From Alicyclobacillus acidocaldarius subsp. acidocaldarius Tc-4-1 (GTDB taxonomy: Bacteria > Bacillota > Bacilli > Alicyclobacillales > Alicyclobacillaceae), in the NCBI RefSeq assembly GCF_000219875.1, contig NC_017167.1:2565361-2629360 (forward strand): a DNA stretch of 64,000 bases. Direction: 5' to 3'. Shown piece by piece: positions 8,197 through 16,965 of the stretch; the stretch's first letter is position 1, and each line of letters starts with the position of its first letter. The position numbers and the translations under genes are program-made. The notes below the pieces were generated by a model. It saw only the letters and a program-made list of their open reading frames with translations. It was not told where the DNA came from and did no database searches.

Positions 8197-9885
8197 CTAT
8201 GCCTCCGGCCGGGGCCGAAGTGTCCTGCGAACGACCGCCACCTTGCGGCGCGAGCCTTCGGCCACCGCGGGTGGCGCCTCGTCCGTCGGCGCTTGTGCAG
8301 ACGCACTCGCCCGCTTGACGTTGCGCAAGAAGAGCGATAGCACGAGCGCGACGAGCGCAATCCCAGATGCAACCAGAAAGCTGTCGTCGATGCCCTCCAC
8401 GGTGGAGAGGAGTTGCGCCTGGCCATAGAGCAGGTATGTCACGAGGGCGTTCGCCTGTTGTGCAGTCATCGGCGCCATCGCGGCGAGCGCGTGCACGAAC
8501 TGAGCCAGGGTGATGTTCAGAAACGGGTTGTTCATCTGCACCGAATCGACGAGCTGCTGGTAGTGCATGTTGGACCGATCCGTCATGATGGTGATGAGAA
8601 GCGACGTGCCGAGCGACGCCGCAATGGTGCGCACTGTGTTGGCCGCCGCCGTGCCGTGGCTGTTATACTGCCGCGGCAGGTGGTTCAGGCCCGCCGTCAT
8701 GATGGTCATCATGATGAAGCTGAGTCCAAACATGCGAACCGTGTAGATCCACATGATGTCACTGAGCGGCGTCTGCAGGTCGACGCGCCCCAACTCCCAC
8801 GTCGTGATGACCGTGATGACAAGCCCCACGATGGCGAGCGGCCGAATCCCGATTTTATCGAGCAACGCGCCGGAGATGGGCGACATGACGCCCATCAAGA
8901 TGGCCCCCGGCAACAGGATCAAACCGGAGTCCAACGCCGAGTACCCGCGCACGTCCTGCACGTAGATGGGCGTGAGGAGCGATCCGCCGAACATCGCCAT
9001 GTTCGCCACACAGCTCACGACCGCGGCGATGGTGAATCCGCCGTATCGAAAGACGCGCAGGTTCAGGAGCGGGTGATCCGATGTCAGTTCTCTGACGACA
9101 AACAGAATCAGAAACACCACGCCGAGCACAATGCTCACCAGGACCTCCGTAGCGCCCCATCCCTTGTTGCCCGCCTCGCTGAAGCCATACAGAAGCGAAC
9201 CCAGCCCAATGGTGGACGCCGCGAAGCTCCAAAACTCGAACTTCGGAAACGTGCGCTCAGTGACGTTTTTGAGGAAGATGGAGGCCACGACGAGATCGAT
9301 CACGGCGACGGGCAGCACGATGTAAAACAGCACTCGCCACGAGTAGTTCTGCACAATCCAGCCGGACAGCGTCGGGCCGACCGCGGGGGCAAAGAACATC
9401 GCGATGCCGATGGTGCCCATGGCGCGGCCGCGCGTCTCCGGTGGATACAGGTTGAGGATCACGGTCATCATGAGCGGCATCATGATTCCCGCGCCGGCCG
9501 CCTGGACAATCCGCCCGATGAGCATCACCGGGAAATCGGGGGCCAATGCACACAGGAGCGTTCCCACGCCAAACAGGAACATGGCCCCGAGAAACAACTG
9601 GCGCGTGGTGAACGTGCCAATGAGATACGCCGTCAGCGGGATGACGATGCCGTTCGTCAACAGGTAGGCCGTCGACAGCCACTGCACCGTGCTCGCGGAT
9701 ACGTTGAAATCGGCCATGAGCTTCGGCACAGCCACATTCAGCAGCGTCTGATTCAGAATGGCCGCAAACGCCCCCAGGATGAGCGAGAAGAGGATGGTCC
9801 CCTTGTGTACCACCGGCTGCTCATCCGTGGGCCCGCCGGGGCCTGGTGCAGGCGGGCGGCCGACGATGGTCTCTCCACCGTTCAT
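8197..9885 (-). CDS. MFS drug exporter, DHA2 family (EmrB/QacA type, 14 TM)
   Basis: This 562-residue protein has the size and pattern of 14-helix drug:proton antiporters. After a short hydrophilic N-terminus come LNQTLLNVAVPKLMADF in helix 1, WLSTAYLLTNGIVIPLTAYL in helices 2-3, and the motif-C-like AVGPTLSGWI near residue 170. The family expels hydrophobic toxicants across the cytoplasmic membrane. The start ATG 9885 follows GAGGGGGCGGG. It lies 12 bases downstream of the membrane-fusion protein gene, so the two form an EmrAB-like pair; in a Gram-positive there is no outer membrane channel. The C-terminus has a basic tail. It converges on galU with only 32 bases between. Confidence 0.88.
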   Translation of the reverse strand: MNGGETIVGRPPAPGPGGPTDEQPVVHKGTILFSLILGAFAAILNQTLLNVAVPKLMADFNVSASTVQWLSTAYLLTNGIVIPLTAYLIGTFTTRQLFLGAMFLFGVGTLLCALAPDFPVMLIGRIVQAAGAGIMMPLMMTVILNLYPPETRGRAMGTIGIAMFFAPAVGPTLSGWIVQNYSWRVLFYIVLPVAVIDLVVASIFLKNVTERTFPKFEFWSFAASTIGLGSLLYGFSEAGNKGWGATEVLVSIVLGVVFLILFVVRELTSDHPLLNLRVFRYGGFTIAAVVSCVANMAMFGGSLLTPIYVQDVRGYSALDSGLILLPGAILMGVMSPISGALLDKIGIRPLAIVGLVITVITTWELGRVDLQTPLSDIMWIYTVRMFGLSFIMMTIMTAGLNHLPRQYNSHGTAAANTVRTIAASLGTSLLITIMTDRSNMHYQQLVDSVQMNNPFLNITLAQFVHALAAMAPMTAQQANALVTYLLYGQAQLLSTVEGIDDSFLVASGIALVALVLSLFLRNVKRASASAQAPTDEAPPAVAEGSRRKVAVVRRTLRPRPEA

Positions 9886-9897
9886 GCGCCCGCCCCC

Positions 9898-10542
9898 TCA
9901 CTTGTGAATCCGAACCGTCGCGCTCATCCCAGGCACGAGTTGCCCTGTGTAGGTCTGAAGCCGGATGCGCACTGGGATGACCTGCGTCACCTTGGTGAAG
10001 TTCGCGTTGTTGTTGGTCTGCGGGAGCAGCGAGAACGTCGCCGCCGTGGCGAGGCCAATCTGCTGCACGACGCCCTGGAACGACGTCCCCGGGAACGCGT
10101 CCACATAGACGTCCACGTTCTGGCCAACGTGCACGTCGTTGATGTCCGTCTCCTTGACGTTCGCCGTCACCCAGAGATCGTTCAGATTGTACGCATACGC
10201 AAGGGGCGTGCCCGCCACGACGAACTGATGGTTCACGGCCTGATTCTGCACAATCGTAGAGGTCTCCGGCGCGGTCACGCTGACCGTCGCGCCCTTCGCA
10301 CCAGGCACGCTGATGGTGCCAATCACGTCGCCTGCCGAAAACTGCGCGCCTTCAGTCCCGTTCCACGACGTGAGCTCGCCGGAGGCCGGCGCCGTGATGA
10401 CAATCTGCCGCCCCGTGACCTGAGCGTCGTCCGTCTTCAGATACAGCGTCGACTGATGGTAAAAATAGTACCCCACAAATCCGGCCACGAGGATGACCAC
10501 GAGGATGATCACCTGGATGAGCAGAAGCCTCCTTGCATTCAT
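9898..10542 (-). CDS. HlyD/EmrA-family membrane fusion protein
   Basis: The 214-residue protein has one N-terminal membrane helix (about residues 7-27), then a biotinyl-lipoyl-like beta domain beginning YLKTDDAQVTGRQIVITAPASG and a beta-barrel segment with NLWVTANVKETDI-type sequence (seen here as NDLWVTANVKE). The usual long coiled-coil hairpin is absent, which makes it much shorter than E. coli EmrA (about 390). Such short forms are found with Gram-positive DHA2 exporters. It is first in the two-gene exporter operon. ATG 10542 has GGAGGT six bases upstream, and the surrounding RNA can fold so that this site is masked (see the hairpin entry). Confidence 0.85.
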   Translation of the reverse strand: MNARRLLLIQVIILVVILVAGFVGYYFYHQSTLYLKTDDAQVTGRQIVITAPASGELTSWNGTEGAQFSAGDVIGTISVPGAKGATVSVTAPETSTIVQNQAVNHQFVVAGTPLAYAYNLNDLWVTANVKETDINDVHVGQNVDVYVDAFPGTSFQGVVQQIGLATAATFSLLPQTNNNANFTKVTQVIPVRIRLQTYTGQLVPGMSATVRIHK

Positions 10543-10543
10543 C

Positions 10544-10582
10544 GGGACACCTCCGCCAAAACTTCGTCAAGTGAAGTGTCCC
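10544..10582 (-). promoter_or_regulatory. Inverted repeat covering the exporter operon ribosome-binding site
   Basis: GGGACAC (10544-10550) and GTGTCCC (10576-10582) are perfect complements. They enclose a smaller ACTT-cgtc-AAGT palindrome (10561-10572). In the reverse-strand RNA the 3' arm ends one base before the ATG and overlaps the GGAGGT Shine-Dalgarno, so pairing would block translation. It may equally be a DNA operator for an unlinked repressor. Confidence 0.45.
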
Positions 10583-10633
10583 ACGGACGCAAGGCTTCAT
10601 GCTCACCGTCACTTTCCATCTATATCCACATCT

Positions 10634-12721
10634 TTACGGGCTCTGCTCTGGAATTTGATATGCGGGCGACGACTTCCAGTTCGCCGGGATGGAGGTGTCG
10701 GTCCACCCGCTCTTCGGCATGAACGGCGCGTGATGCTCGTTGAAGTACGCGTCCAACATCTGCCGCGCGATCACGGCCGAAAACTGCGCGCCATAGCCAC
10801 CTCCGGGTGCCATGACGGCCACCGCGACCTGCGGATGGTCAGCCGGCGCATAACAAATGAAGACCGAGTTATCGGTCGGCTTGCCGCCGAGCATGATCTG
10901 CGCCGTCCCCGTCTTGCCCGCGACCTGATACGGCGCCCCCGCAAACGCGGCGTACGCCGTGCCGTTGGGACTCGACGTCACGCCGATCATGCCGCGCTGA
11001 ACCAGGTTCCACTGCCAATCCGGCGCGTCCACCCGACCGACCACCTTCGGTTTCACCGTGGACACGGGTTTCGCCCCATTCGTCGGCGTCCCGTTCGGCC
11101 CGTAGACCGCCTGCAACACGTGCGGCGTCACCCGGACCCCTCGATTCGCGAGGGTGAGCGCGTATTCCGCGAGCTGAAGCGGCGTGAACATCTGCGACTG
11201 GCCGATCGCGGCATCCGCCAAACTCGCTGGCGATCCATAGTTCACGTACTCCCCTGTCTTCGCGATGGACCGCTCGCTGGCCTTCAGGTCATACGGAACC
11301 TGCCGGTTGCCCTGGCGCGAGTCGAGGATATAAAACGCGCCGTCGCTCTCGTACGGCAAGTCGATCCCCGTCTTGTAGCCGAGGCCGAAGTCGGCTTCGC
11401 CCTGAAACAGCGCGTTCATCCCCTTTGCGAGGTCGGTGTTCAGGTAATGCTGATACGATCCGTCCTGCGCTGGCCAAGACCCGCCCTGCGTCGCGCTCGA
11501 TCCGAACCATTTGCCGAGCCACAACCCGACCTCGTAGAAGAACACGTCGCTTGACACCGTGATGGCTTCGACGGGATCCACGGCGCCGAACGCGAACCCT
11601 TCGTCCTCGTTCTTGCGCGACTTGCCGATGTAGATGTACCCGTCATCCTGGATGGTGGTCTGCGGATTCACCAGCCCCGCCTTCATCGCGGTGATGAGGT
11701 TGGCCGGCTTGACCGTCGATCCCGGGTAATTCACCATAGCAATGGCGTTGTTCACCTGGGCGCCCGAGTTCGACACGTAGTGCGCGTGTTGCTCCAGCGT
11801 GCCCAGGGTGAACCAGTTGGGATCCAGGTACGGATAGCTCACCATGGCAATGACGCCGCCCGTCTTGACGTTGAGCATCACGGCGGCGGCGTTCTCGACC
11901 GCGTTTTTGTCGCTCGCCTTCTGGATCATGTTCTGCATGATCATCTGTGCGCACGCCTGCTCGTGACCGTCGAGGGTGAGCTGCAGGTTGTCGCCGTTCT
12001 GCGGCGGGATCTCGCCCGCCTCCGCGATGGCATTGCCGGCGCTGTTGATGGTCACGAGCTCATACCCGGGTTTGCCCTGCAAAAGCGGCTCGTATTGCTC
12101 TTCGACCCCCGTCTCTCCGACTTTCTGGCTGTACAGATACCCTTGGTATCGGCTCACGTTCTCCGCCGTGATGGCGCCGACGTAGCCCAGCACCTGGCCG
12201 GCGAGATCGCCGTACGGATACTCGCGGATGTAGTCCTGAATCACCTGCACGCCGGGAAGCTCGGACTGGTGCTCCACCACATACGCGACCTGGGCGAGCG
12301 AGACGTTTTTGGCGAGCGTCACCTGAATCGTGCCGGAGTCGGATTTCATGAGGCGATAGAGCGCCTGCGGCGTCTGATGAAGAACGGGCGCCAACGCGCT
12401 CGCAAGATGGCGATAGGTCGCGTCCGACGTGGTGGAATACCGGTTCATCACGATGGACAACGACGGTTTGTCCCACGCGAGTACCTGGCCGTTGGCATCG
12501 TAGATCCAGCCGCGCTGCGGCAGGACGGGGATCCGCGCCTTGGGAATGCTGAGTTCGGCCTGCCGATACGCTTTTCCATTCGAGATCTGCACGTACGCGG
12601 CGCGCAAGAGAAGGCTCGTGAAGGACAAAAAGATCATGGCGTAGATCACGTGCGTGCGAAACTGGCGCTTGCGCCAGCGGCGCTCCTCTTCGGTGAGTTC
12701 TTCGCGTTTCCAAAATCGCAT
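10634..12721 (-). CDS. Class B penicillin-binding protein (PBP2-type D,D-transpeptidase)
   Basis: The 695-residue protein has an N-terminal cytoplasmic stretch rich in charged residues, one membrane helix (about residues 24-42), a PBP dimerisation domain beginning RGWIYDANGQVLA, and a C-terminal transpeptidase domain. The active-site Ser is S335 in GSTVK, and the KTG triad is at about K603 (AGKTGTAQ). The family cross-links peptidoglycan during elongation or sporulation with a SEDS partner; the partner gene is not in this window. ATG 12721 has AAAGGACGAGG upstream; longer in-frame starts would enter the divergent GT2 promoter region. The exact PBP2 subclass is not decided from sequence alone. 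Confidence 0.88.
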   Translation of the reverse strand: MRFWKREELTEEERRWRKRQFRTHVIYAMIFLSFTSLLLRAAYVQISNGKAYRQAELSIPKARIPVLPQRGWIYDANGQVLAWDKPSLSIVMNRYSTTSDATYRHLASALAPVLHQTPQALYRLMKSDSGTIQVTLAKNVSLAQVAYVVEHQSELPGVQVIQDYIREYPYGDLAGQVLGYVGAITAENVSRYQGYLYSQKVGETGVEEQYEPLLQGKPGYELVTINSAGNAIAEAGEIPPQNGDNLQLTLDGHEQACAQMIMQNMIQKASDKNAVENAAAVMLNVKTGGVIAMVSYPYLDPNWFTLGTLEQHAHYVSNSGAQVNNAIAMVNYPGSTVKPANLITAMKAGLVNPQTTIQDDGYIYIGKSRKNEDEGFAFGAVDPVEAITVSSDVFFYEVGLWLGKWFGSSATQGGSWPAQDGSYQHYLNTDLAKGMNALFQGEADFGLGYKTGIDLPYESDGAFYILDSRQGNRQVPYDLKASERSIAKTGEYVNYGSPASLADAAIGQSQMFTPLQLAEYALTLANRGVRVTPHVLQAVYGPNGTPTNGAKPVSTVKPKVVGRVDAPDWQWNLVQRGMIGVTSSPNGTAYAAFAGAPYQVAGKTGTAQIMLGGKPTDNSVFICYAPADHPQVAVAVMAPGGGYGAQFSAVIARQMLDAYFNEHHAPFMPKSGWTDTSIPANWKSSPAYQIPEQSP

Positions 12722-12882
12722 ACGATAACCTCGTCCTTTGCGATATCGAGCGGTCGCGCCGTGCGGGCGCGGCGAGATCGGCGTACAATGAGGTGGGCAG
12801 GCAGGATTTGTTGGACTGTGCCCCACGCCTAGATTACCATAAAGTTGTGGACCCCCGCGGCGCGAAAAGGGGGAATGATCCG

Positions 12883-14076
12883 ATGTTCTCCAACTTCGTG
12901 TGGTCCTGGCTTTCGCACGCGCTTCCGCGGGCGGCTTGGCTGCCCGTCCTGTGCGCGGTGGTGTGGACAGCCATCTTTCTCCGCACCATCCCGGACCTCG
13001 TGCGAACGCCGCGCCTTCGGCCCCGTGAGGCGGCGAGAGCGAGCCCAGAATCGTATGGCCGCGTCAGCGTCGTGGTGGCGGCGCGCGACGAGCGGGAGCA
13101 CATCGAGGCCACGCTCGAGTCGCTGCTGCGCCAGACGTATCCAGATCTCGAAATCGTGGCGGTCGATGACCGGTCGACGGATGGGACGGGCGACGTGATC
13201 GACCGGATGGCGGCCCGCGATTCGCGGATTGTGCCGGTGCACATCCGGGAACTGCCGCGCGGATGGCTGGGCAAGAACCACGCCCTGTATACAGGCGCTA
13301 TGCGCGCGACGGGCAACTGGCTTTTGTTTGCGGACGCGGACGTGCGGTTTTACCCGGACGCGGTGGAACGGGCGATGGCCTACGTGCACGCGCATCGGCT
13401 GCATCACCTGACGGTGGCGCCGAGGCTCATCGCATCCGGCTACGCGCTGAAGCTGTTGACGGCCATGTACATCTTCAACTACGTGCTGTTCAAGAGGCCC
13501 CAGAGCGCGTACCGCAGGCGCACCCGCGCGCACGCCGGCATTGGCGCGTTCAACCTCGTCAGCCGGGAGGCGTACGAGCGCATTGGCACGCACCGGGCCA
13601 TCAGCTTGCGTCCCGACGACGACCTCCACCTCGGCAAGCTCATCAAGCGGTATGGATTTCGGCAGCGATTCGTCGTGGCGCAGGACATGATTGAGATCGA
13701 GTGGTACCCGAGCTTCCGCGCGATGGTCGTTGGCATGGAGAAGGCGCCGTTGCCGGCGTTTCACTACTCCGCGGCGCTTTTGACGGCGGCCATGATGCTG
13801 ATGATGGCGCTGTACACGACGCCCTTCGCAGGGGCCATCTTCGGGCCGGGCTGGTATCGGTTGGTGTATCTGTATTGTCTCGTCCTCATGGGCATCTTAT
13901 ATGAACTTCATGCCGTGTTTTTGAGGCTGCCCAAGCACCAGTTCCTCATCCTGCCGCTCGGCATGTTGCTGTACAGCTACGCCTTTATTCGTTCGGCCGT
14001 GCTGGCCGTTCGCCGAGGAGGGCTCGTGTGGAGGGACACGTTTTACACGCTGCGGGAACTCCGCCGAGGGCTGTGA
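12883..14076 (+). CDS. GT2 glycosyltransferase with membrane anchors (CrtQ/HpnB-like)
   Basis: The 397-residue protein starts with a hydrophobic segment (residues 15-32), then a GT2 domain: SVVVAARDERE, VDDRSTDGT, LLFADADVRF, and a downstream RPDDDLHLG with a catalytic-type Asp. The C-terminus has three or four more membrane segments. The arrangement resembles carotenoid or hopanoid-associated GT2 enzymes, so a lipid acceptor is plausible, but neither donor nor acceptor can be read. ATG 12883 is preceded by AAGGGGG. It diverges from the PBP gene and is followed by a strong terminator. It is not adjacent to the hopanoid operon at 22769-33507, so a hopanoid role is only a guess. Confidence 0.75.
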   Translation: MFSNFVWSWLSHALPRAAWLPVLCAVVWTAIFLRTIPDLVRTPRLRPREAARASPESYGRVSVVVAARDEREHIEATLESLLRQTYPDLEIVAVDDRSTDGTGDVIDRMAARDSRIVPVHIRELPRGWLGKNHALYTGAMRATGNWLLFADADVRFYPDAVERAMAYVHAHRLHHLTVAPRLIASGYALKLLTAMYIFNYVLFKRPQSAYRRRTRAHAGIGAFNLVSREAYERIGTHRAISLRPDDDLHLGKLIKRYGFRQRFVVAQDMIEIEWYPSFRAMVVGMEKAPLPAFHYSAALLTAAMMLMMALYTTPFAGAIFGPGWYRLVYLYCLVLMGILYELHAVFLRLPKHQFLILPLGMLLYSYAFIRSAVLAVRRGGLVWRDTFYTLRELRRGL

Positions 14077-14141
14077 CCTGGCCCTCCTATCTCCGTGGGG
14101 CTCGACGATCCCGGCAGAACCGCGACAACGCCTGCACGCAG

Positions 14142-14195
14142 CCACAAGAAAGGCGTCCGCTCCCCCACGCTGGATGGCGGACGCCTTTCTTGTGG
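14142..14195. terminator. Strong bidirectional terminator
   Basis: A perfect 19-base inverted repeat (14142-14160 and 14177-14195, loop 16 bases) carries GAAAGGCG/CGCCTTTC near the outer end. It separates the convergent GT2 and NlpC/P60 genes and can serve both. Confidence 0.8.
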
Positions 14196-14230
14196 AATAG
14201 CCGTGTTCCGGCCAGGCGGACGTTTGAAGT

Positions 14231-15406
14231 TCAACCGCTCGTCGTGATGAACCGGCGCGCGCCCAGGTACTTGGGTCCCCAGTACGAGTTGAACACGCTG
14301 TCGATGGAGACGCCCATGTCCTGCGCGTCGATCATCAGGCCGTTGCCAATGTAGATGCCGACGTGGGTCGCGCCGGGAGCGTACGTGCTGAAGAAGACGA
14401 GATCCCCCGGCTGAAGGTCGTTTTGGCTGACCGGAACGCCGACGGCAAACTGCTCTTCGGACGTCCGCGGGATTTGAATCCCGAAGTGCGAAAACACGTA
14501 CTGCGTGAAGCCCGAGCAATCGAAGCCGCTCGGCGATTCGCCACCCCACACGTAGGGCGTTCCCAAGAATTGCTCCGCGTAGCCGATGATGCTGTTGGGA
14601 TCAGCCGGAACGAGCGCGGCCTGCTGTTGAGCCACGTACTGCGCGTTCGATTCCTTCTGCTCGGCTGCCGCCGTCGCCGCTTCGATGGCCTGGATGTCCG
14701 ACTGCGTGAGTTGAATCTGACTCTCGAGCATGCCTTGCTGCTGCTTGCCCTGCTCGATGTCCTGCAAAACAGCGTTCAATTTCACCTGCTGCGCCTGCTT
14801 GAGGGATTCGTCCATGGCTTCGAGCTGGTTCAGCTGTTGGCCCACTTGCTCCGCTTGCTGCTCGGCTGCCTGAACCTCATGCTGCTTCTCCACGATGGAG
14901 GCCTGCAGCGCCTTGACGGACTGCACGACTTGGTCCTGCGTCTTCGAGACAATGGCGAGATCATACAGCCGGGAGAGGAAATCCGTGAAGCTGGTGGCGT
15001 TGAACAGCACCTCGAGATACGACACATTGCCGTCCTCGTACTCGCCGCGCACAATCTGCGCAAGCTCCTCCTCGGCCTGGTTGAGCTGCGCCTCGTTCTG
15101 CTTCAACTGGATGCCGAGCTCGTGCTCCTGCTGGCGCAGGGCCGCCATGCGGGCCTGATTCGCCTGGATCTGCGCCTGGACGTTCTCGATGGAGACCTGG
15201 TACGCGCGAATGGCGTTTTTCAGCGTCTCCTCTTTCACGGCATCCTCGGAAAGCCGATTTTCCACGGCGCGCTTCTGACTCTGCAGCTGCGCCAACTGCT
15301 GCTGCGCCTGCGAAAGCGTTTCCGCGCTGGCGGGTCTGGGACACAAGGCGAACGACAGGGCAACGACGACCGATGCTCCAGTCAACCACTTGGATTGGAT
15401 CCGCAT
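14231..15406 (-). CDS. Secreted NlpC/P60 peptidoglycan endopeptidase with coiled-coil N-domain (CwlO/PcsB-like)
   Basis: The 391-residue product has a Sec signal peptide (about residues 1-28, ending PASA), then about 220 residues of Gln/Glu/Ala-rich coiled coil, and a C-terminal NlpC/P60 domain. Catalytic Cys is C297 in GFDCSGF, followed by PGATHVGIYIGNG with the His. This layout is that of the D,L-endopeptidases CwlO and PcsB, whose coiled coil is bound by FtsEX during growth. FtsEX genes are not present here. ATG 15406 has GGGGAG six bases upstream. The 324-base upstream region contains nested inverted repeats that may form a structured leader. Confidence 0.9.
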   Translation of the reverse strand: MRIQSKWLTGASVVVALSFALCPRPASAETLSQAQQQLAQLQSQKRAVENRLSEDAVKEETLKNAIRAYQVSIENVQAQIQANQARMAALRQQEHELGIQLKQNEAQLNQAEEELAQIVRGEYEDGNVSYLEVLFNATSFTDFLSRLYDLAIVSKTQDQVVQSVKALQASIVEKQHEVQAAEQQAEQVGQQLNQLEAMDESLKQAQQVKLNAVLQDIEQGKQQQGMLESQIQLTQSDIQAIEAATAAAEQKESNAQYVAQQQAALVPADPNSIIGYAEQFLGTPYVWGGESPSGFDCSGFTQYVFSHFGIQIPRTSEEQFAVGVPVSQNDLQPGDLVFFSTYAPGATHVGIYIGNGLMIDAQDMGVSIDSVFNSYWGPKYLGARRFITTSG

Positions 15407-15730
15407 AATCGCTCCCCACAACCCCAAGTTTCGCGCGTTTGCGACAGGCTGGACCCCGCAACGCGCTTTCTCGCTACGAAGCACGGATATTCGACAGGAA
15501 ATGAAGAATTCCTGCTTGATAGATTCGTTTTTTGCGAGAAAGCGCACGCATGGTGCCACGTGTCAAATCGCATCCCGGTTCCTTGCGAAGCGAGCACAGC
15601 GTCGGCTCGGCTCCTTTTGAACTTTTTTTGATAAAATGGCCTCAGAGCGCCGGATTTCAACCGGAATTCAAGCTTGGGCCCGTATGCTCGAGCCAAACCT
15701 GCGACACGCGCTTGGCGGAGGGGATGGGCA
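15407..15730. other. Divergent intergenic region between nlpC-type gene and comA
   Basis: This 324-base region has no coding sequence I can support. It holds nested inverted repeats at 15464-15544, and an AT-rich stretch near 15615-15640 (ttgaacttttttt then TAAAAT) that may be part of a promoter for the phosphosulfolactate synthase gene, although no standard 17-base spacing is visible. Confidence 0.5.
15464..15544 (-). promoter_or_regulatory. Nested inverted repeats in the leader of the NlpC/P60 gene
   Basis: CGCTTTCTCGC (15464-15474) is exactly complementary to GCGAGAAAGCG (15534-15544). Inside lies CAGGAA (15495-15500) with TTCCTG (15509-15514). The element ends about 58 bases before the ATG of the cell-wall hydrolase. 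It could be a 5'-UTR structure such as an attenuator or riboswitch; I cannot match it by eye to a known class. Confidence 0.4.
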
Positions 15731-16552
15731 ATGGATTCGCGATGGACAGAGGTGCTGAACCAACCCGAGCGGCCCGAAAAGCCGAGAGAAATCGGCCTGA
15801 CCGTCGTGATTGACAACGGGGTCCCTGTTGGATGGTTTCGAGACGCCATGGAGTCGAACGGGGCGTGGATCGACTGCGTGAAATTCGGCTGGGGAACGGC
15901 CATGGTCACCCCGAGGCTAGAGGAGAAAATTGAAGTCCTCAATCGGCTCGGCATTCGCTACTTCTTCGGCGGCACGCTGTTTGAAAAGTTTCTTATCCAG
16001 GGGCGGATGGACGACTACGAGGCGATGTGCCTGCATTACGGCTGCCGCGACGTCGAGATCTCGAACGGAACCGTGCCGCTCGCCAATGCGGAGAAGGCCC
16101 GGTTCATCGAGCGGTTTGCTCGCCGCTTCCGGGTGTTGAGCGAGGTGGGATATAAGGACGTGAAGCAGTCGCTGCTCCTACCGCCGCACCGCTGGATTCA
16201 GTTCATCCGGGAGGACTTTTCCGCAGGCGCCTCGTATGTGATCACGGAGGCGCGCGAATCGGGCACGAGCGGCATCTGCCGCGAAAACGGGGAACTGCGC
16301 TTCGGGCTCATCGAGGAGATCCTCGAGGCTTCCCTTGACACGAATCGCCTCATCTTCGAAGCGCCCAACAAGACCCTGCAAAAGTACTTCATCGACAAGC
16401 TCGGGCCAAACGTGAATCTCGGCAACGTGGCCATCGGCGACGCCATCCCCTTGGAGACCTTGCGCAGAGGCCTGAGGTCCGACACGCTGCTCCAGTTTGA
16501 GACGGGCGATCTTTCGCTGCCGGACGCCGAGCCCGCGCTCTGGCATTCGTAA
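15731..16552 (+). CDS. comA: Phosphosulfolactate synthase (ComA/YitD family)
   Basis: The 273-residue protein matches the ComA family: TVVIDNGVPVGWFRD near the start, VKFGWGTA, YFFGGTLFEKF, DVEISNGT, and the C-terminal GPNVNLGNVAIGD. The enzyme adds sulfite to phosphoenolpyruvate to give (R)-phospho-3-sulfolactate. In archaea this begins coenzyme M synthesis; in Bacillus the homologue YitD belongs to the route to 3-sulfolactate stored in spores. The latter fits here because germination receptor genes follow directly. ATG 15731 has GGAGGGG about seven bases upstream. The ATG further upstream (15674) has no conserved extension. A VOC-family gene follows by 14 bases. Confidence 0.88.
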   Translation: MDSRWTEVLNQPERPEKPREIGLTVVIDNGVPVGWFRDAMESNGAWIDCVKFGWGTAMVTPRLEEKIEVLNRLGIRYFFGGTLFEKFLIQGRMDDYEAMCLHYGCRDVEISNGTVPLANAEKARFIERFARRFRVLSEVGYKDVKQSLLLPPHRWIQFIREDFSAGASYVITEARESGTSGICRENGELRFGLIEEILEASLDTNRLIFEAPNKTLQKYFIDKLGPNVNLGNVAIGDAIPLETLRRGLRSDTLLQFETGDLSLPDAEPALWHS

Positions 16553-16566
16553 GGAGGCTGACATCT

Positions 16567-16965
16567 ATGCGAAATCCGAACGACGTCTTTCACCTGGCCA
16601 TTCCTGCGCGCGATCTCGACGAGGCGTACGACTTCTACGTCACGAAGCTCGGTTGCAAGCTGGCGCGCCGGTATCCAGACCGGATCACGCTCGATTTCTT
16701 CGGCGATCAGCTCGTGTGCCACTTGTCGGATCGCTGGGACCGCGAGGTGAGCATGTATCCTCGCCACTTCGGCATCACGTTCCGGGACAAGAAGCACTTC
16801 GACAATTTGTACAAACTCGCCAAACAGCGCGGCATCCCGTTCTACCACGACCTGTCCCGCCGCTTTGAGGGCCTCATCGAGGAACACGAGACCTTTTTCC
16901 TGATCGATCCGTCCAATAACCTGCTGGAGTTCAAGTACTACTTCGACGACCGCATGATGTATTGA
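16567..16965 (+). CDS. VOC-superfamily protein (glyoxalase/dioxygenase fold)
   Basis: The 132-residue protein is a single vicinal-oxygen-chelate unit with paired beta-alpha-beta modules: FHLAIPARDLDEAYDFY at the start and NNLLEFKYY at the end. Candidate metal ligands are His9, a His in the central PRHFGITF strand, and the Glu in LEFKY. Function cannot be read from the sequence; members include lyases, dioxygenases and resistance proteins. It has an excellent AAGGAGG and follows comA by 14 bases, so it is probably cotranscribed and might act on a sulfolactate-pathway intermediate or a related metabolite. The stop codon abuts the stop of the convergent ger permease gene with no gap. Confidence 0.75.
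   Translation: MRNPNDVFHLAIPARDLDEAYDFYVTKLGCKLARRYPDRITLDFFGDQLVCHLSDRWDREVSMYPRHFGITFRDKKHFDNLYKLAKQRGIPFYHDLSRRFEGLIEEHETFFLIDPSNNLLEFKYYFDDRMMY

Noticed and set aside
8413-10722. 769-codon forward reading frame, rich in Arg, His and Asp
   Set aside because: It is the antisense of the MFS exporter and membrane-fusion genes, which have clear family motifs. High-GC DNA commonly gives such long shadows.
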